DNA from: Trichomonas tenax
Taxonomy: Eukaryota > Parabasalia > Trichomonadida > Trichomonadidae
Assembly: GCA_023091735.1 (NCBI GenBank)
Contig: JALKBU010000943.1
Location: 1 to 20,132 of the forward strand
DNA: 20,132 bases
Direction: 5' to 3'
In this document: positions 9,544-18,234 of the stretch, piece by piece
How the letters are laid out: every line of letters starts with the position of its first letter
Position numbering within the stretch: position 1 is the stretch's first letter
Notes under the pieces: generated by a model
The model's database searches: none
The model's input: only the letters and a program-made list of their open reading frames with translations
What the model was told of the DNA's origin: nothing
Position numbers and translations under genes: made by a program

Positions 9544-9621
9544 AAAAAATTGAATGTTTTTGAATGGTATTTTAATGTAAACTATTGAAAAAGCTCGGAT
9601 GGGGAAAACATTCAATTTTTT
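9544..9621. repeat. Perfect 17-bp inverted repeat
   Basis: AAAAAATTGAATGTTTT at 9544-9560 is the exact reverse complement of AAAACATTCAATTTTTT at 9605-9621, with 44 bases between them. It could be a hairpin or the termini of a degraded small transposon. No flanking target duplication is evident. Confidence 0.6.
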
Positions 9622-9676
9622 CAATGAAATAATCGTTTAATATTCAAATAAAAAATCAATAAAACCATAAATATAG

Positions 9677-9742
9677 GGACTACAATGAACATATATCATT
9701 TTCCATTTTATGAAAATTTTCGTATATGAACATTTGTAGTCC
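9677..9742. repeat. 9-bp inverted repeat GGACTACAA/TTGTAGTCC
   Basis: GGACTACAA at 9677-9685 pairs with TTGTAGTCC at 9734-9742, with looser matches continuing inward (TGAACATATA against TATATGAACA). It lies about 55 bases from the 17-bp inverted repeat, so the two may belong to one decayed element. Confidence 0.45.
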
Positions 9743-10587
9743 TTTGCTTTACTATTTGGCGGACATCTTAAGGAGAGCATGCTCAATAATCATATGTTCG
9801 ATTCAATAAATACTTTTCCCATGTTTCCGCTAACTTTTTATCAATTGAGAATTTGAAATCTTGCTTGAAATGATAATTAACAACCGTCGATAGGTAAACA
9901 TATTGATTTAAAGAAGATCACAGGACTAAAACCTTGAATTTTGAAATTTTATCAAGATGAAACTCACCATAACTCAATTTTGGTTTTGTGGTTTTGAAAT
10001 ATGCACAAAACAACAGATGGAAATCTTGTTATTTCGTAATTTGATCAAAAAATGAAAACTTGTTTTGTGAAAATGTCATCAAATCTGGTTTTGCTCTTTT
10101 CATTCTGACTTTCCTATAGATGTGCAAGTTGAAAAGTGCACAATTATTTAAAAGAATGAGAATTTATTTTTTTGGATTTTGAAAATATGATTTTCTACCT
10201 GCAATATTACTGCTGGGCATAGAATAAAAGATTTGTTGTCATAACTTATAAGAATCTCATACAATTTGCCTTCACTATTTCAACATTTTATTCGATTAAT
10301 GTAAATTTGGCATTTTTAGGTCAAATATCTATTTTGGCAAGTAAATTTTGTAAAATATTATATTGTTCAGAGAATGGCAGAAAATAATCATACAAATCGA
10401 ATTAATGATGAGGCAATGTATATTGCTTAAAATAAAGTCAAGTCCATTATTTATTTTCGTGAAATACTGCTAAATCGCAGTCAAAAATGTTATTGATGAA
10501 AATTTTAAAAAAATTGTGCTGTTGTATGGCATGTTTTGGTTAATGAAAGTTATTCTATAAACATTCTACAACATTAAAAGTATTGTC

Positions 10588-10692
10588 TAAACTACATTTT
10601 TTAATTTAGGTACTCCTCTCAATTTTTTCAAGGGACCCCTCAATATTGTGAGGAACACGCCTGTAGAGTACCAAGATTAAAAATGTAGTTTA
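10588..10692. mobile_element. MITE-like element with about 28-bp terminal inverted repeats
   Basis: The left arm 10588-10617 begins TAAACTACATTTTT and runs inward to GGTACTCCT. The right arm 10665-10692 is its near-perfect reverse complement, starting AGAGTACC and ending AATGTAGTTTA. Differences are one T indel and a few substitutions. Both ends are TA, which fits a Tc1/mariner-type TA target duplication; mariners are known in Trichomonas. The 105-bp length leaves no coding capacity. Its centre contains a smaller palindrome, CCTCA-ATATTG-TGAGG, at about 10638-10653. Confidence 0.55.
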
Positions 10693-11008
10693 TATGTTTC
10701 AATATGAATACAGAATTATATGAAGAAGAATCAAGGAGATATATAGATATTTTATAAAAAATGATGAATCGATGGTAAAAATGAAAATCATAGGATTTGT
10801 CATATAAGCCATCTGCTATAATGTAGATTGGCAACAATTAAAGACAAAAATAAGACTATATATTTTTTTGAAATTTTTTTTCTTTCGAAAAATCCATTTT
10901 TAATGGAAAACCTCAATATGATTACATATGCATGGCTGATGTATGATGATAAAAATCTCCAAAGCGATAATTTTTGTTATTCTTCATATATCTGAAGAAA
11001 AAAGATAA

Positions 11009-11146
11009 ATGGAAGCAAGAAATGGCTTCAATGATGGGAATATCAAAGCCCTTCTGGGAAGAAAGGACGGATCACCTCCCTATGGAGAAGGTCCACGGTG
11101 TTGGCACGTAGACAACAAAGGATTTTTCCGATTTAGAGGAATTTAA
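11009..11146 (+). CDS. Small unrecognised 45-residue ORF (gene fragment?)
   Basis: An ATG-to-TAA frame of 45 codons lies in a patch visibly richer in G and C than its surroundings. The product has a balanced, protein-like composition with Gly, Pro, Trp, Cys and aromatics (for example GSPPYGEGPRCWHVDNKG), unlike the Lys/Ile/Asn/Phe-rich translations typical of the AT-rich spacer. A stop codon directly precedes the ATG. I do not recognise the family. It may be the C-terminal remnant of a decayed gene rather than a functional small gene. Confidence 0.35.
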   Translation: MEARNGFNDGNIKALLGRKDGSPPYGEGPRCWHVDNKGFFRFRGI

Positions 11147-11300
11147 CATCATTTGGTTTCATGAGAAGCATTTAAAATGTAAAATATTCAAAAAGCTAAT
11201 TTACGTTTTCAAAACCCACAAAAAATTAATTTATTATTGGCCTTTTCCATTAAAAAACATTCGATAAATTTTATTCTCAAAATTCAAGGCAAAACGATTA

Positions 11301-11351
11301 AAAAATCTCGAAAAGTAACTCTGCTTCGTTCCGTCACTTTTCGAGATTTTT
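11301..11351. repeat. Strong hairpin with 16-bp perfect stem
   Basis: AAAAATCTCGAAAAGT (11301-11316) pairs perfectly with ACTTTTCGAGATTTTT (11336-11351) around a 19-base GC-richer loop. After one mismatch, two more pairs extend the stem into the loop. Outer matches ATTCTCA (about 11273) and TGAGAAT (about 11361) suggest a longer interrupted stem. It lies about 130 bases upstream of the TAF12-like start. Confidence 0.6.
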
Positions 11352-11450
11352 AAAAATTATGAGAATTGTGGAGTTATATTAGGAAAGGTTAAAAATTGAT
11401 TTTACATGATTCGTTTACATGACAAATTTCACTTACTTTACATGTCATTC

Positions 11451-11481
11451 TCATTTTTTTTTGTAAATCAAAAAAACACAA
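11451..11481 (+). promoter_or_regulatory. Initiator-like elements upstream of the TAF12-like gene
   Basis: TCATT at 11451-11455 fits the trichomonad Inr consensus TCA+1-Py-(T/A), with +1 about 29 bases before the ATG. A second site, TCAAAAA at 11468-11474, would put +1 12 bases before the ATG and matches the site seen before the two giant genes. The sequence does not say which is used. Confidence 0.4.
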
Positions 11482-11868
11482 ATGGAATCACGGCCTGAGC
11501 GTCCTCGATCAGTCCAAGCCTTTGATCAAGATATAATTAACTTCAAGGAGATAATGAATGGCATCGATCCCAACATTGTTTTGCCTGAAAGTTCGAACAA
11601 TTTGCTTAATATGGTCGCAAGTGAATTAACTTATCAGATAATGACACAATCTGGTGCCAAAGCTAAAATGCGTGACGATGATACAATCAGATTATCCGAT
11701 GTTGAGGATATTCTAAGAGCTTTTCAATCAAATGCTATCGACGATTTGATTCCTGAAGGTTTAGAGCAATACAAGCAACAAAAAATTCAAGAGGCGCCAA
11801 CAGTTGAATACGTTATTCAAAGAGAAGCAATGCAAAAATATCGGAGAGCAAAAGAAGAAGATAATTAA
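11482..11868 (+). CDS. TAF12: TAF12-like histone-fold subunit (TFIID/SAGA)
   Basis: A 128-residue protein. Residues 27-82 form a histone fold with the TAF12 pattern: an IDPNIVLP start (human has IDPNEQLD), an amphipathic central helix (NNLLNMVASELTYQIMTQSG), then DTIRLSDVEDILRAF, corresponding to STLEVKDVQLHLE. After the fold, residues 86-120 keep the TAF12 C-terminal order: an IPEGLEQYK segment (human IPGFGSEEIRPYK) and a helix with QREAMQKYRR (human KQRMALIRK). TAF12 pairs with TAF4 in TFIID and with the Ada1 type of subunit in SAGA, acting in RNA polymerase II transcription. The usual long N-terminal Gln-rich region of animal TAF12 is missing. Other H2B-like subunits are less likely because of the conserved C-terminal tail. 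It converges with the 1820-residue gene, about 275 bp away. Confidence 0.75.
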   Translation: MESRPERPRSVQAFDQDIINFKEIMNGIDPNIVLPESSNNLLNMVASELTYQIMTQSGAKAKMRDDDTIRLSDVEDILRAFQSNAIDDLIPEGLEQYKQQKIQEAPTVEYVIQREAMQKYRRAKEEDN

Positions 11869-12143
11869 CGTTTATGTTTGTTTGTTGATACATAAAGGAA
11901 TAATACTGTTTTGTTTATTACTTTCATAAAATATATTATTCAAATATGAATTCCTTTAAATATAGTTGTTTTCTTTTCACATACACTCATGATGCATATG
12001 CCTATTTTCATTTCTTTGTCTAATTTCACAAAATATATTTCAAATGATCAAAATTTGAAGTAAAACCAAGCAACTAACATATAATCATATTTACAAAATA
12101 AATGGATAATATAAATCTATAAACAAAAAGAAAATAATAATAA

Positions 12144-15100
12144 TTACAATTTGGAAATTGATCTTGGTGGAAGAGAAGGCTTTGTAATTGGACTAATTTT
12201 AGATGCAGCCCTTGCCATTGATGACTTAGACCCATTAAACTTAAGTGTTGCCTCCATTTGCTTCTTCTGTTCAACGCTTCTTCCATCTTTATCCGCTTCA
12301 TATCTTTCGATTTGGATCTTAAGAAGTTCGTTCTCCTTCTTAAGTTTGATGTTCTCTTGAGAAACAGATGATGTCGCAAGTTCTCTATTCCTCATATCCG
12401 ACTGCCAATCTTTCGCCTCTTGGCTAAGAACAGAGTTTGATGTTCTCAACATAACTCCGCGACTAATTCTCTGGTCTCTGATCCGTTCACGCACTTTCTG
12501 AATATCTGTCATTGGCTTCCTGATGTCATTCTCTGCCTGCATTTCTATCTCATCTGATTCACGTCTAAGATCTTCAAGTTCCGTTGTCTTTGCTTCAAGC
12601 TTTTGAAGAAGCTCATCGATATTAACATCGCCCATATCATCGAACTTCGCAATCTCATTCTTCAAATCTTCTACCTTGTGCTCATTCTTTGCCTTCCAAT
12701 GAACGAGCTGAATATTAGACATTTTCTCATTCTCAAGTTGCTGCTTGACGCGCTCAATCTCGATTTCGAGGTTTGCGAGTCTCCTGGATGTATCAATCAA
12801 TTGCTCCATCATGAGCTTTCCGTTTTCATCATAGTCGAGTTTAGCTCCCCAAAGAACAGCGTTGGCTGCTCTTCTATCGGATTCTGCTGAAGCAATCTTC
12901 TTCTTGAAGGTTTTTCTGAGAGCAATCATCGCCATGCATCTTGTGATTCTCAACACCTTGATTTTCTTTGCGAGCTCTTCGTTCTCAGCGTTGATGTTAT
13001 CGAGTTTCTCCTTTGGATTGGCATTTTCTTCAAGTGGTGTTTCACCTGCCTTTCTTTCTAAAGAAACTCCCTGAGCAGTTAATATTCTCTTGGAAACCTG
13101 GTCAAGAACAGACTTCTTGATACCGCCGAATTCGCTCTGTTTGTAGCTGATCTCTTTCTTCAAGTCTGTCACGAGATCATCGAATACAACCCTTTCCTCT
13201 GCAGCCATCTCTTGCTCTTGAGCAGCCCTGTTCTCCTTGAGGAGTGCAAGTCTGCCTCTGAGATTGTTGATCTCAAAGAACGAGTCTGTGAAGAGAACAG
13301 AGCTCTGGCTTGCGATTTGTCTGTCTAATCTCATCGCCTGGAGTTGCTGATAGATAAATAACAATGTTCCCTCTTCATCGTTGTTAGTTAACTGGTTCGA
13401 TAATGCTCTTATGTAATCACCCCATGTTGTGTTGAGATCGTTCACTGATCCTTCTCCGAAAATTGACAATGCATTCGTCATCTTGAGTGCCATCGTTTCA
13501 AATACATCAGCATCATAAAGAGTATCGAAAGTTCCATCGTGATTTCTCCTTTCTAGTGTTGTTGTGTCAAGGGCAGTGAAAAGCTTATTAGTTAGTTGTG
13601 CATTAGAATATCTAAGCTCTTCATTGAACTGCTTGTCAAGTTGCTGTGGTGTGACTTGAAAGAGAGATTTCTCAGACTTGAAATTCGAGTAAATTTCCGA
13701 TGTGATGTCAGGCTTTAACTCAGCTACGTTCTTGATACCGCTAGAAAGCCCATGTTCAATAGTTGAGACCTGGTCTTGAACAATCTTGATCTGAGAGTTA
13801 AGTAATATGCAGTCGATTGCATTTCTAGCAACATCAAATGTTGTCTGAGTTTGCTTTTGTATGGAAACTGGAGTAAATTTCTGCGTTGTTTCATCATCAA
13901 CAGACAAAACTTTGTTGACTTCACTGAGGATGACATCGTTCCATGCTTGGGATCCGGAAACAGCAGCTGTGTGTGACAAAAGAGATATTGTTGATTCCTG
14001 TGTGATCTCGTTTTGTGAATATTTGTTGAGAAGCAAATAATAAGCGAATTTGAGGTGATAGAGGCAAATTGCATCCTTCAAGAAACTGACTGATGACGGA
14101 AGGATTTGGAAGTATTCCATAACTGATGTTCCCTTAATTCCCTTTATAGCAGTATCCAAGAACTGGTCAATAGCTTGAAGACTTCCAGAGAAATCGAGTC
14201 TGTCGTTATCACGAGCGCCAGCCAAAAATAGACAAGCCCAGGATGGCGCGTATCTCGTTTGCGATATAATATGTTCATCAACATATGTTGGTGTATGCAT
14301 CTGCTTCCAGAGTTCCTTTACAATTAAACAGAACTTAGGATTGCTCTTCTTTGGAGGTGAATCTCCTGTTGATTCACCGGATCTTGCGCTGTCGATTTTC
14401 ATGCTCTGATAGAAATATTCGATTGTTCTTAGTGTCGCATGCTCAATTCTGTAGAAATAATGGACGGCTTTGTCTTCAAGATACTTAGCAGCAATATCAA
14501 CTTGCCTGGAGTTAGGAAGTCTAACAAGCTCGTTTGTTAACTTCTGGAAAAAGCCAGTTTCCATCGAGAACTTTCCATTGTAGAGAGAAGGATAAAGTTG
14601 ACTCGAGCTCATTCCAATTGAGCACTCGAACTTTGTGTAAGTCAAAAGCCTAAGTCTGTGAACGACATAGCTCAACAAATCTTTCAATGACATTAATTGT
14701 CTTGCGTATGGTGTTGTTTGCATCATTTGGAAAACTTCCACCCATGTTGGGACATAAAAGAAAGCATCGATGTTACCGGCTTCATTTGCAAGAGAAACAT
14801 TTGGTTGTGGGCCAAGAGAAAATGTATCAATGAAAGCATTAGATAAGAGAACCATTCTTTCAATGTTTGTGACACGCATAATTTCATATCTGTAAATTGC
14901 AACCGCAAACGCATCAAGCATTTCTTTCCTGTAGAGATCATATATCGCCTCTGAGTTGTAATCTCGCTGACGAACTTTCGATGTTAATAATGTTCTTATT
15001 CTCGTTTTAATTGATGAAATAGATATCATGAAACTAAGCTTATCATTCTGCATCAATTGATTGTCTCTATATATTGAGGAGGAATCATAGAACAGTAATG

Positions 15101-17606
15101 GTGCAATGAATTGCTTCATGAATTTTTCAACTGTATTGTCTTCAGCTTGTTGGCCTTCTGTTGTTGTCAAGAAGACATCGCTTGATGTTTCATTTAATTC
15201 GAAGAACTGAACAAGTCTGTCAGAGTCAATGGAGACATTGTTATAGCGAACAGCAGCTTCAAGAATTGTATTTTGCATTCTCTGGTATCTAACTAATCTA
15301 TCAAGCAAATCAAAGTTGTTAGAAAGAATGATGTCTTTGACATCACTTGGTGAACAAAAGTTAATTGTTATTGGCTCAATTTCACTGAGTGCAAAATCAA
15401 TGAATTTTTCACCTGATGCTGTCTGATGCATCTCCAGAACATCACCACCTTTTGATGTTTCTCTGAAAGGTCCCATTATAACAGATCGATCAGAAATGTT
15501 GATCCAATCACATCCTTCGTAGTAAGCAACTTGAAGCATATTTGTTCTGATGACTTCTTCCTCTAACTGATGCGTGTAATGGAGGAATCTCTTCAATGCA
15601 AGATAGAACCTTAGCTTCTTGCCTTCATTCATGTTCTCACTGATTGCATCGAACTCAGTAATGCGATTCACAAATGCAGAGTTAAACAATGAGTTCACTG
15701 TATCAGAAAGAACAAAATTAAATGATGATGTACTTCTATCATAAGGGAATGAGTAGAAATCACCTTTCAACATCTCTTCGACTTGCTTCCAAATACTGAG
15801 TTCCACACAATTGATGAACCTGATCTGGCGAATAGACAATGATTCAATGAATTCAAGAACGATATTATGAACAATATCCAAAACATCACCAATTTTGCCG
15901 AGTGACTGATAGACTTCGAAAACAGTCATAGGAATGCTTTCGTAGAATTTCCTGTAGTATTTGTTATCAGAAGACAGACTTATTGGTCTATCAAATATCG
16001 GAATAACATCATTGAACTGCATCGAGATTTGCCTTTCATGCATAACTTGTGAGTTAAAAAGATATCTAACAATGTTTGCTTTCTTGTTCATAACTTCAAC
16101 TTCTATTTCGAATGGGCTCTCAAAGCTCCTGTATAAATGCAAAGGAAGACACGGATTTTCATCCAATACTTGAGAGATAATCTTCCACAGTTTCTCTTCT
16201 CCTGAATGCTCATAGGCTTCTAATAATGGCTGAAGTAATGCACGCTTTGCTTGAAGGAAGTTAGACATGTGAATGAGAAGATGCTCAAGAAGACCTTCTT
16301 TATCATCTGCTAAGTTTGCTTCTTCTATTGTGCTTTGATAACGATCTAAGTTGAATGTCGCGATCTTTAAGATTAAGTTTTTGGTTTGTTCGTATTTAGC
16401 GAGGGCTTTTGTAAAAACAACTGTTTTATCTTCATCTTTGAGTTCAATAATGAGAGGAATTTCTGGATTGGAGTTAATTTTGTAGTTCTTTCCTGTTCGA
16501 ATTAATTCAAAATAATTGAAATGAGAGAGAATCATCACTAATAGATACTTCATATGAACTAATCTCAATTCAAGCCACGATACCAGTTTATGTTCTGGTA
16601 TTTTTGAACGATAAAATCGAACAACTTCGTTAATATTATTCATAATTTCATCTTGGTTATATGTAAATAAATGTTCGAATATTAGAGATAGTTTGACATC
16701 TGGTGCCACATCGTCTAGTAATCGATCCATTACTAATTGTTCTTGTGATGGATCTGATTTAAAAGTTTTTCTAGGATAGTTTCTTTCTGTGTATTCTATG
16801 TTTAATTTCTTCCATAGAGTATGAAAAACCTTATCGGCATGATATAAGAACGCTTGACCATCAGCCAATGAAATGTCAGTTTGAATTCCGAATTTCTTTG
16901 ACAATCTTTCGAGTTCTTGATCGATCACTTCAGAATTATCAGGAAAGAATAACATTGGAGGCCTCGAACTATCTTTTGTCATTGTATCCATCACTGTATT
17001 GAGAATTCGATTGATAATCGGGGCTCTGGATGATAATGGGAATGATTTTATCTTTTGATTAACTGAATTTAGGTACGACGCGCAGAGATCTTCGTAAAAT
17101 AACGAATTTAATTGCATAATAATATCAGATAAACTAAATGTTGAAATTGTTGTGGCTTGTAATCTCTTTAAGCCAGATTCACACTGATAAAGCCTGTTTG
17201 CTAATGATTTTGTAAAAACAAACAATGATTCTTGAGAATCAATTACTATTTGCGAATTGGTGAAGTGTTTCTTGATAATTTCCCTAATTTTATTAACGCG
17301 ATCAATTTCTTGTGCAAAGAACAATTTCAATTGTTTCTGTGTTTCGTTTGATAAATTTGGATTTATTTCAGAACTCGATAGCAAATCGGACGAATACATG
17401 TTGAAAGTAGGAATTTTGACTGGATCTGTAAATTTGGTCAAAAACTCATCTCTTTCAGTTCTATAATCGAGCATTGTTTTTATTTCGGGAATTGTTGATG
17501 ACAACATAGAAATTTCTGTTGGAGTTAGATCGCGAAGCTTCACCTCAGTCGTGCTTGTTAGTTTTTGTGTCAATAACTCAAGATCTGCTTCAGTATTTTC
17601 CAACAT
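12144..17606 (-). CDS. Giant 1820-residue protein with C-terminal coiled coil
   Basis: One intact frame of 1820 codons; the ATG at 17606 is preceded by TTTTTCAAAAAAAAAT. Residues 1 to about 1450 are mainly helical and without a motif I can name with confidence. Residues about 1456-1785 are a series of heptad-like coiled coils rich in Glu, Lys, Leu and Gln, including NLEIEIERVKQQLENEK and ELLKIQIERYEADKD. The last 30 residues are basic and Ser/Pro-rich (KSSMARAASKISPITKPS), a possible microtubule-binding tail. There is no signal peptide or membrane segment. The shape (long helical body, terminal coiled coil) recalls large axonemal or cytoskeletal proteins; resemblance to CCDC162/DUF4549-type proteins is only an impression. 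Codon use shifts from AT-rich at the 5' end to GC-richer at the 3' end. Confidence 0.88.
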   Translation of the reverse strand: MLENTEADLELLTQKLTSTTEVKLRDLTPTEISMLSSTIPEIKTMLDYRTERDEFLTKFTDPVKIPTFNMYSSDLLSSSEINPNLSNETQKQLKLFFAQEIDRVNKIREIIKKHFTNSQIVIDSQESLFVFTKSLANRLYQCESGLKRLQATTISTFSLSDIIMQLNSLFYEDLCASYLNSVNQKIKSFPLSSRAPIINRILNTVMDTMTKDSSRPPMLFFPDNSEVIDQELERLSKKFGIQTDISLADGQAFLYHADKVFHTLWKKLNIEYTERNYPRKTFKSDPSQEQLVMDRLLDDVAPDVKLSLIFEHLFTYNQDEIMNNINEVVRFYRSKIPEHKLVSWLELRLVHMKYLLVMILSHFNYFELIRTGKNYKINSNPEIPLIIELKDEDKTVVFTKALAKYEQTKNLILKIATFNLDRYQSTIEEANLADDKEGLLEHLLIHMSNFLQAKRALLQPLLEAYEHSGEEKLWKIISQVLDENPCLPLHLYRSFESPFEIEVEVMNKKANIVRYLFNSQVMHERQISMQFNDVIPIFDRPISLSSDNKYYRKFYESIPMTVFEVYQSLGKIGDVLDIVHNIVLEFIESLSIRQIRFINCVELSIWKQVEEMLKGDFYSFPYDRSTSSFNFVLSDTVNSLFNSAFVNRITEFDAISENMNEGKKLRFYLALKRFLHYTHQLEEEVIRTNMLQVAYYEGCDWINISDRSVIMGPFRETSKGGDVLEMHQTASGEKFIDFALSEIEPITINFCSPSDVKDIILSNNFDLLDRLVRYQRMQNTILEAAVRYNNVSIDSDRLVQFFELNETSSDVFLTTTEGQQAEDNTVEKFMKQFIAPLLFYDSSSIYRDNQLMQNDKLSFMISISSIKTRIRTLLTSKVRQRDYNSEAIYDLYRKEMLDAFAVAIYRYEIMRVTNIERMVLLSNAFIDTFSLGPQPNVSLANEAGNIDAFFYVPTWVEVFQMMQTTPYARQLMSLKDLLSYVVHRLRLLTYTKFECSIGMSSSQLYPSLYNGKFSMETGFFQKLTNELVRLPNSRQVDIAAKYLEDKAVHYFYRIEHATLRTIEYFYQSMKIDSARSGESTGDSPPKKSNPKFCLIVKELWKQMHTPTYVDEHIISQTRYAPSWACLFLAGARDNDRLDFSGSLQAIDQFLDTAIKGIKGTSVMEYFQILPSSVSFLKDAICLYHLKFAYYLLLNKYSQNEITQESTISLLSHTAAVSGSQAWNDVILSEVNKVLSVDDETTQKFTPVSIQKQTQTTFDVARNAIDCILLNSQIKIVQDQVSTIEHGLSSGIKNVAELKPDITSEIYSNFKSEKSLFQVTPQQLDKQFNEELRYSNAQLTNKLFTALDTTTLERRNHDGTFDTLYDADVFETMALKMTNALSIFGEGSVNDLNTTWGDYIRALSNQLTNNDEEGTLLFIYQQLQAMRLDRQIASQSSVLFTDSFFEINNLRGRLALLKENRAAQEQEMAAEERVVFDDLVTDLKKEISYKQSEFGGIKKSVLDQVSKRILTAQGVSLERKAGETPLEENANPKEKLDNINAENEELAKKIKVLRITRCMAMIALRKTFKKKIASAESDRRAANAVLWGAKLDYDENGKLMMEQLIDTSRRLANLEIEIERVKQQLENEKMSNIQLVHWKAKNEHKVEDLKNEIAKFDDMGDVNIDELLQKLEAKTTELEDLRRESDEIEMQAENDIRKPMTDIQKVRERIRDQRISRGVMLRTSNSVLSQEAKDWQSDMRNRELATSSVSQENIKLKKENELLKIQIERYEADKDGRSVEQKKQMEATLKFNGSKSSMARAASKISPITKPSLPPRSISKL

Positions 17607-17637
17607 ATTTTTTTTTGAAAAACACGTTTTTTTTCAA
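17604..17637 (-). promoter_or_regulatory. TCAAAA start motif inside a small palindrome before the 1820-residue gene
   Basis: On the minus strand TTTTTCAAAAAAAAATATG places the A of TCA 10 bases before the start codon. TTGAAAAA (17615-17622) and TTTTTCAA (17630-17637) form an 8-bp inverted repeat around a CACGTTT core, so the initiator-like motif is duplicated in opposite orientation. Confidence 0.4.
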
Positions 17638-18126
17638 GTAACACTTTAAATCTGATTAAAAGTATCAAAAACAATAACAAAATCGTAAGAAATGAATATT
17701 TGCAATCTGAAAATCGATTTTACCGCTTAATTATTTTTGTAAATTTAATATTGATGTTTGACCTACATACACTGAAGAAATAACATACACTACACTTGCA
17801 CTTATGAAAAGAGTCATTTTAAGCATTGTATCAAATTTAAAGTGATGAGCTGTTATTAATGTATGAAATTCTATGACATAATGAACCACATTAAATAGAA
17901 TCGAGATGTTTTTTAAAATATTTCTTATGCAGATGCTTGATATCATTGAGAGTTTAATATCAAATTGAAATCGATTTAAAAATCAATTTGGTTATGGACA
18001 ATTACATTGCATTATATCAATAGAACATGGCATTGTATATGAGATATGTAAATTAGATGATTCTCAGTCAATCTTAATGAAGTTGTTAGTAGTAGACTCA
18101 GGGGGTTATATGCCACTTTTTGTAAC
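17638..18126. other. AT-rich spacer before the right-end element
   Basis: About 490 bases without a convincing gene. A 71-codon minus-strand frame at 17731-17946 encodes a hydrophobic Ile/Phe/Val-rich peptide (for example MTLFISASVVYVISSVYVG) that could be a membrane segment, but such peptides are common by chance in AT-rich DNA. I found no motif or initiator next to its ATG. The left boundary of the repeat-rich element probably falls near the end of this stretch. Confidence 0.5.
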
Positions 18127-18166
18127 TATATATAGTGGGGACAATAACTAATATATATAGTGGGGA
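18127..18166 (+). repeat. Two direct copies of TATATATAGTGGGGA, 25-bp period
   Basis: Exact 15-base copies lie at 18127-18141 and 18152-18166. A third, degenerate TA run with TATATAG directly abuts the ATG of the next ORF at 18235. The arrangement looks like a promoter or terminal repeat of the right-end element and does not resemble the starts of the chromosomal genes here. Confidence 0.5.
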
Positions 18167-18234
18167 AAAACTAAGTTAATTTTTTTATTATTTAATTTTA
18201 ATAAGTAAAAAAGCAACTATATATATATATATAG

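Larger units (their letters stand above)
9016..11481. other. 2.4-kb gene-poor region with inverted repeats
   Basis: This AT-rich stretch separates the divergent acyltransferase and TAF12-like genes. It holds no gene-sized frame. The distinct items in it are a TACGCA motif cluster, two isolated inverted repeats, a MITE-like element, a 45-codon GC-richer ORF and a strong hairpin, listed separately. The remainder (for example 9760-10580) is low-complexity AT-rich sequence in which I see no gene or structure. Confidence 0.6.

Noticed and set aside
10640..10837. 65-codon minus-strand ORF
   Set aside because: It lies partly in the MITE-like element and has a Tyr/Ile/Phe-rich composition typical of AT-rich noise.
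17731..17946. 71-codon hydrophobic minus-strand ORF
   Set aside because: Hydrophobic translations arise easily in AT-rich DNA; no initiator or homology was seen.
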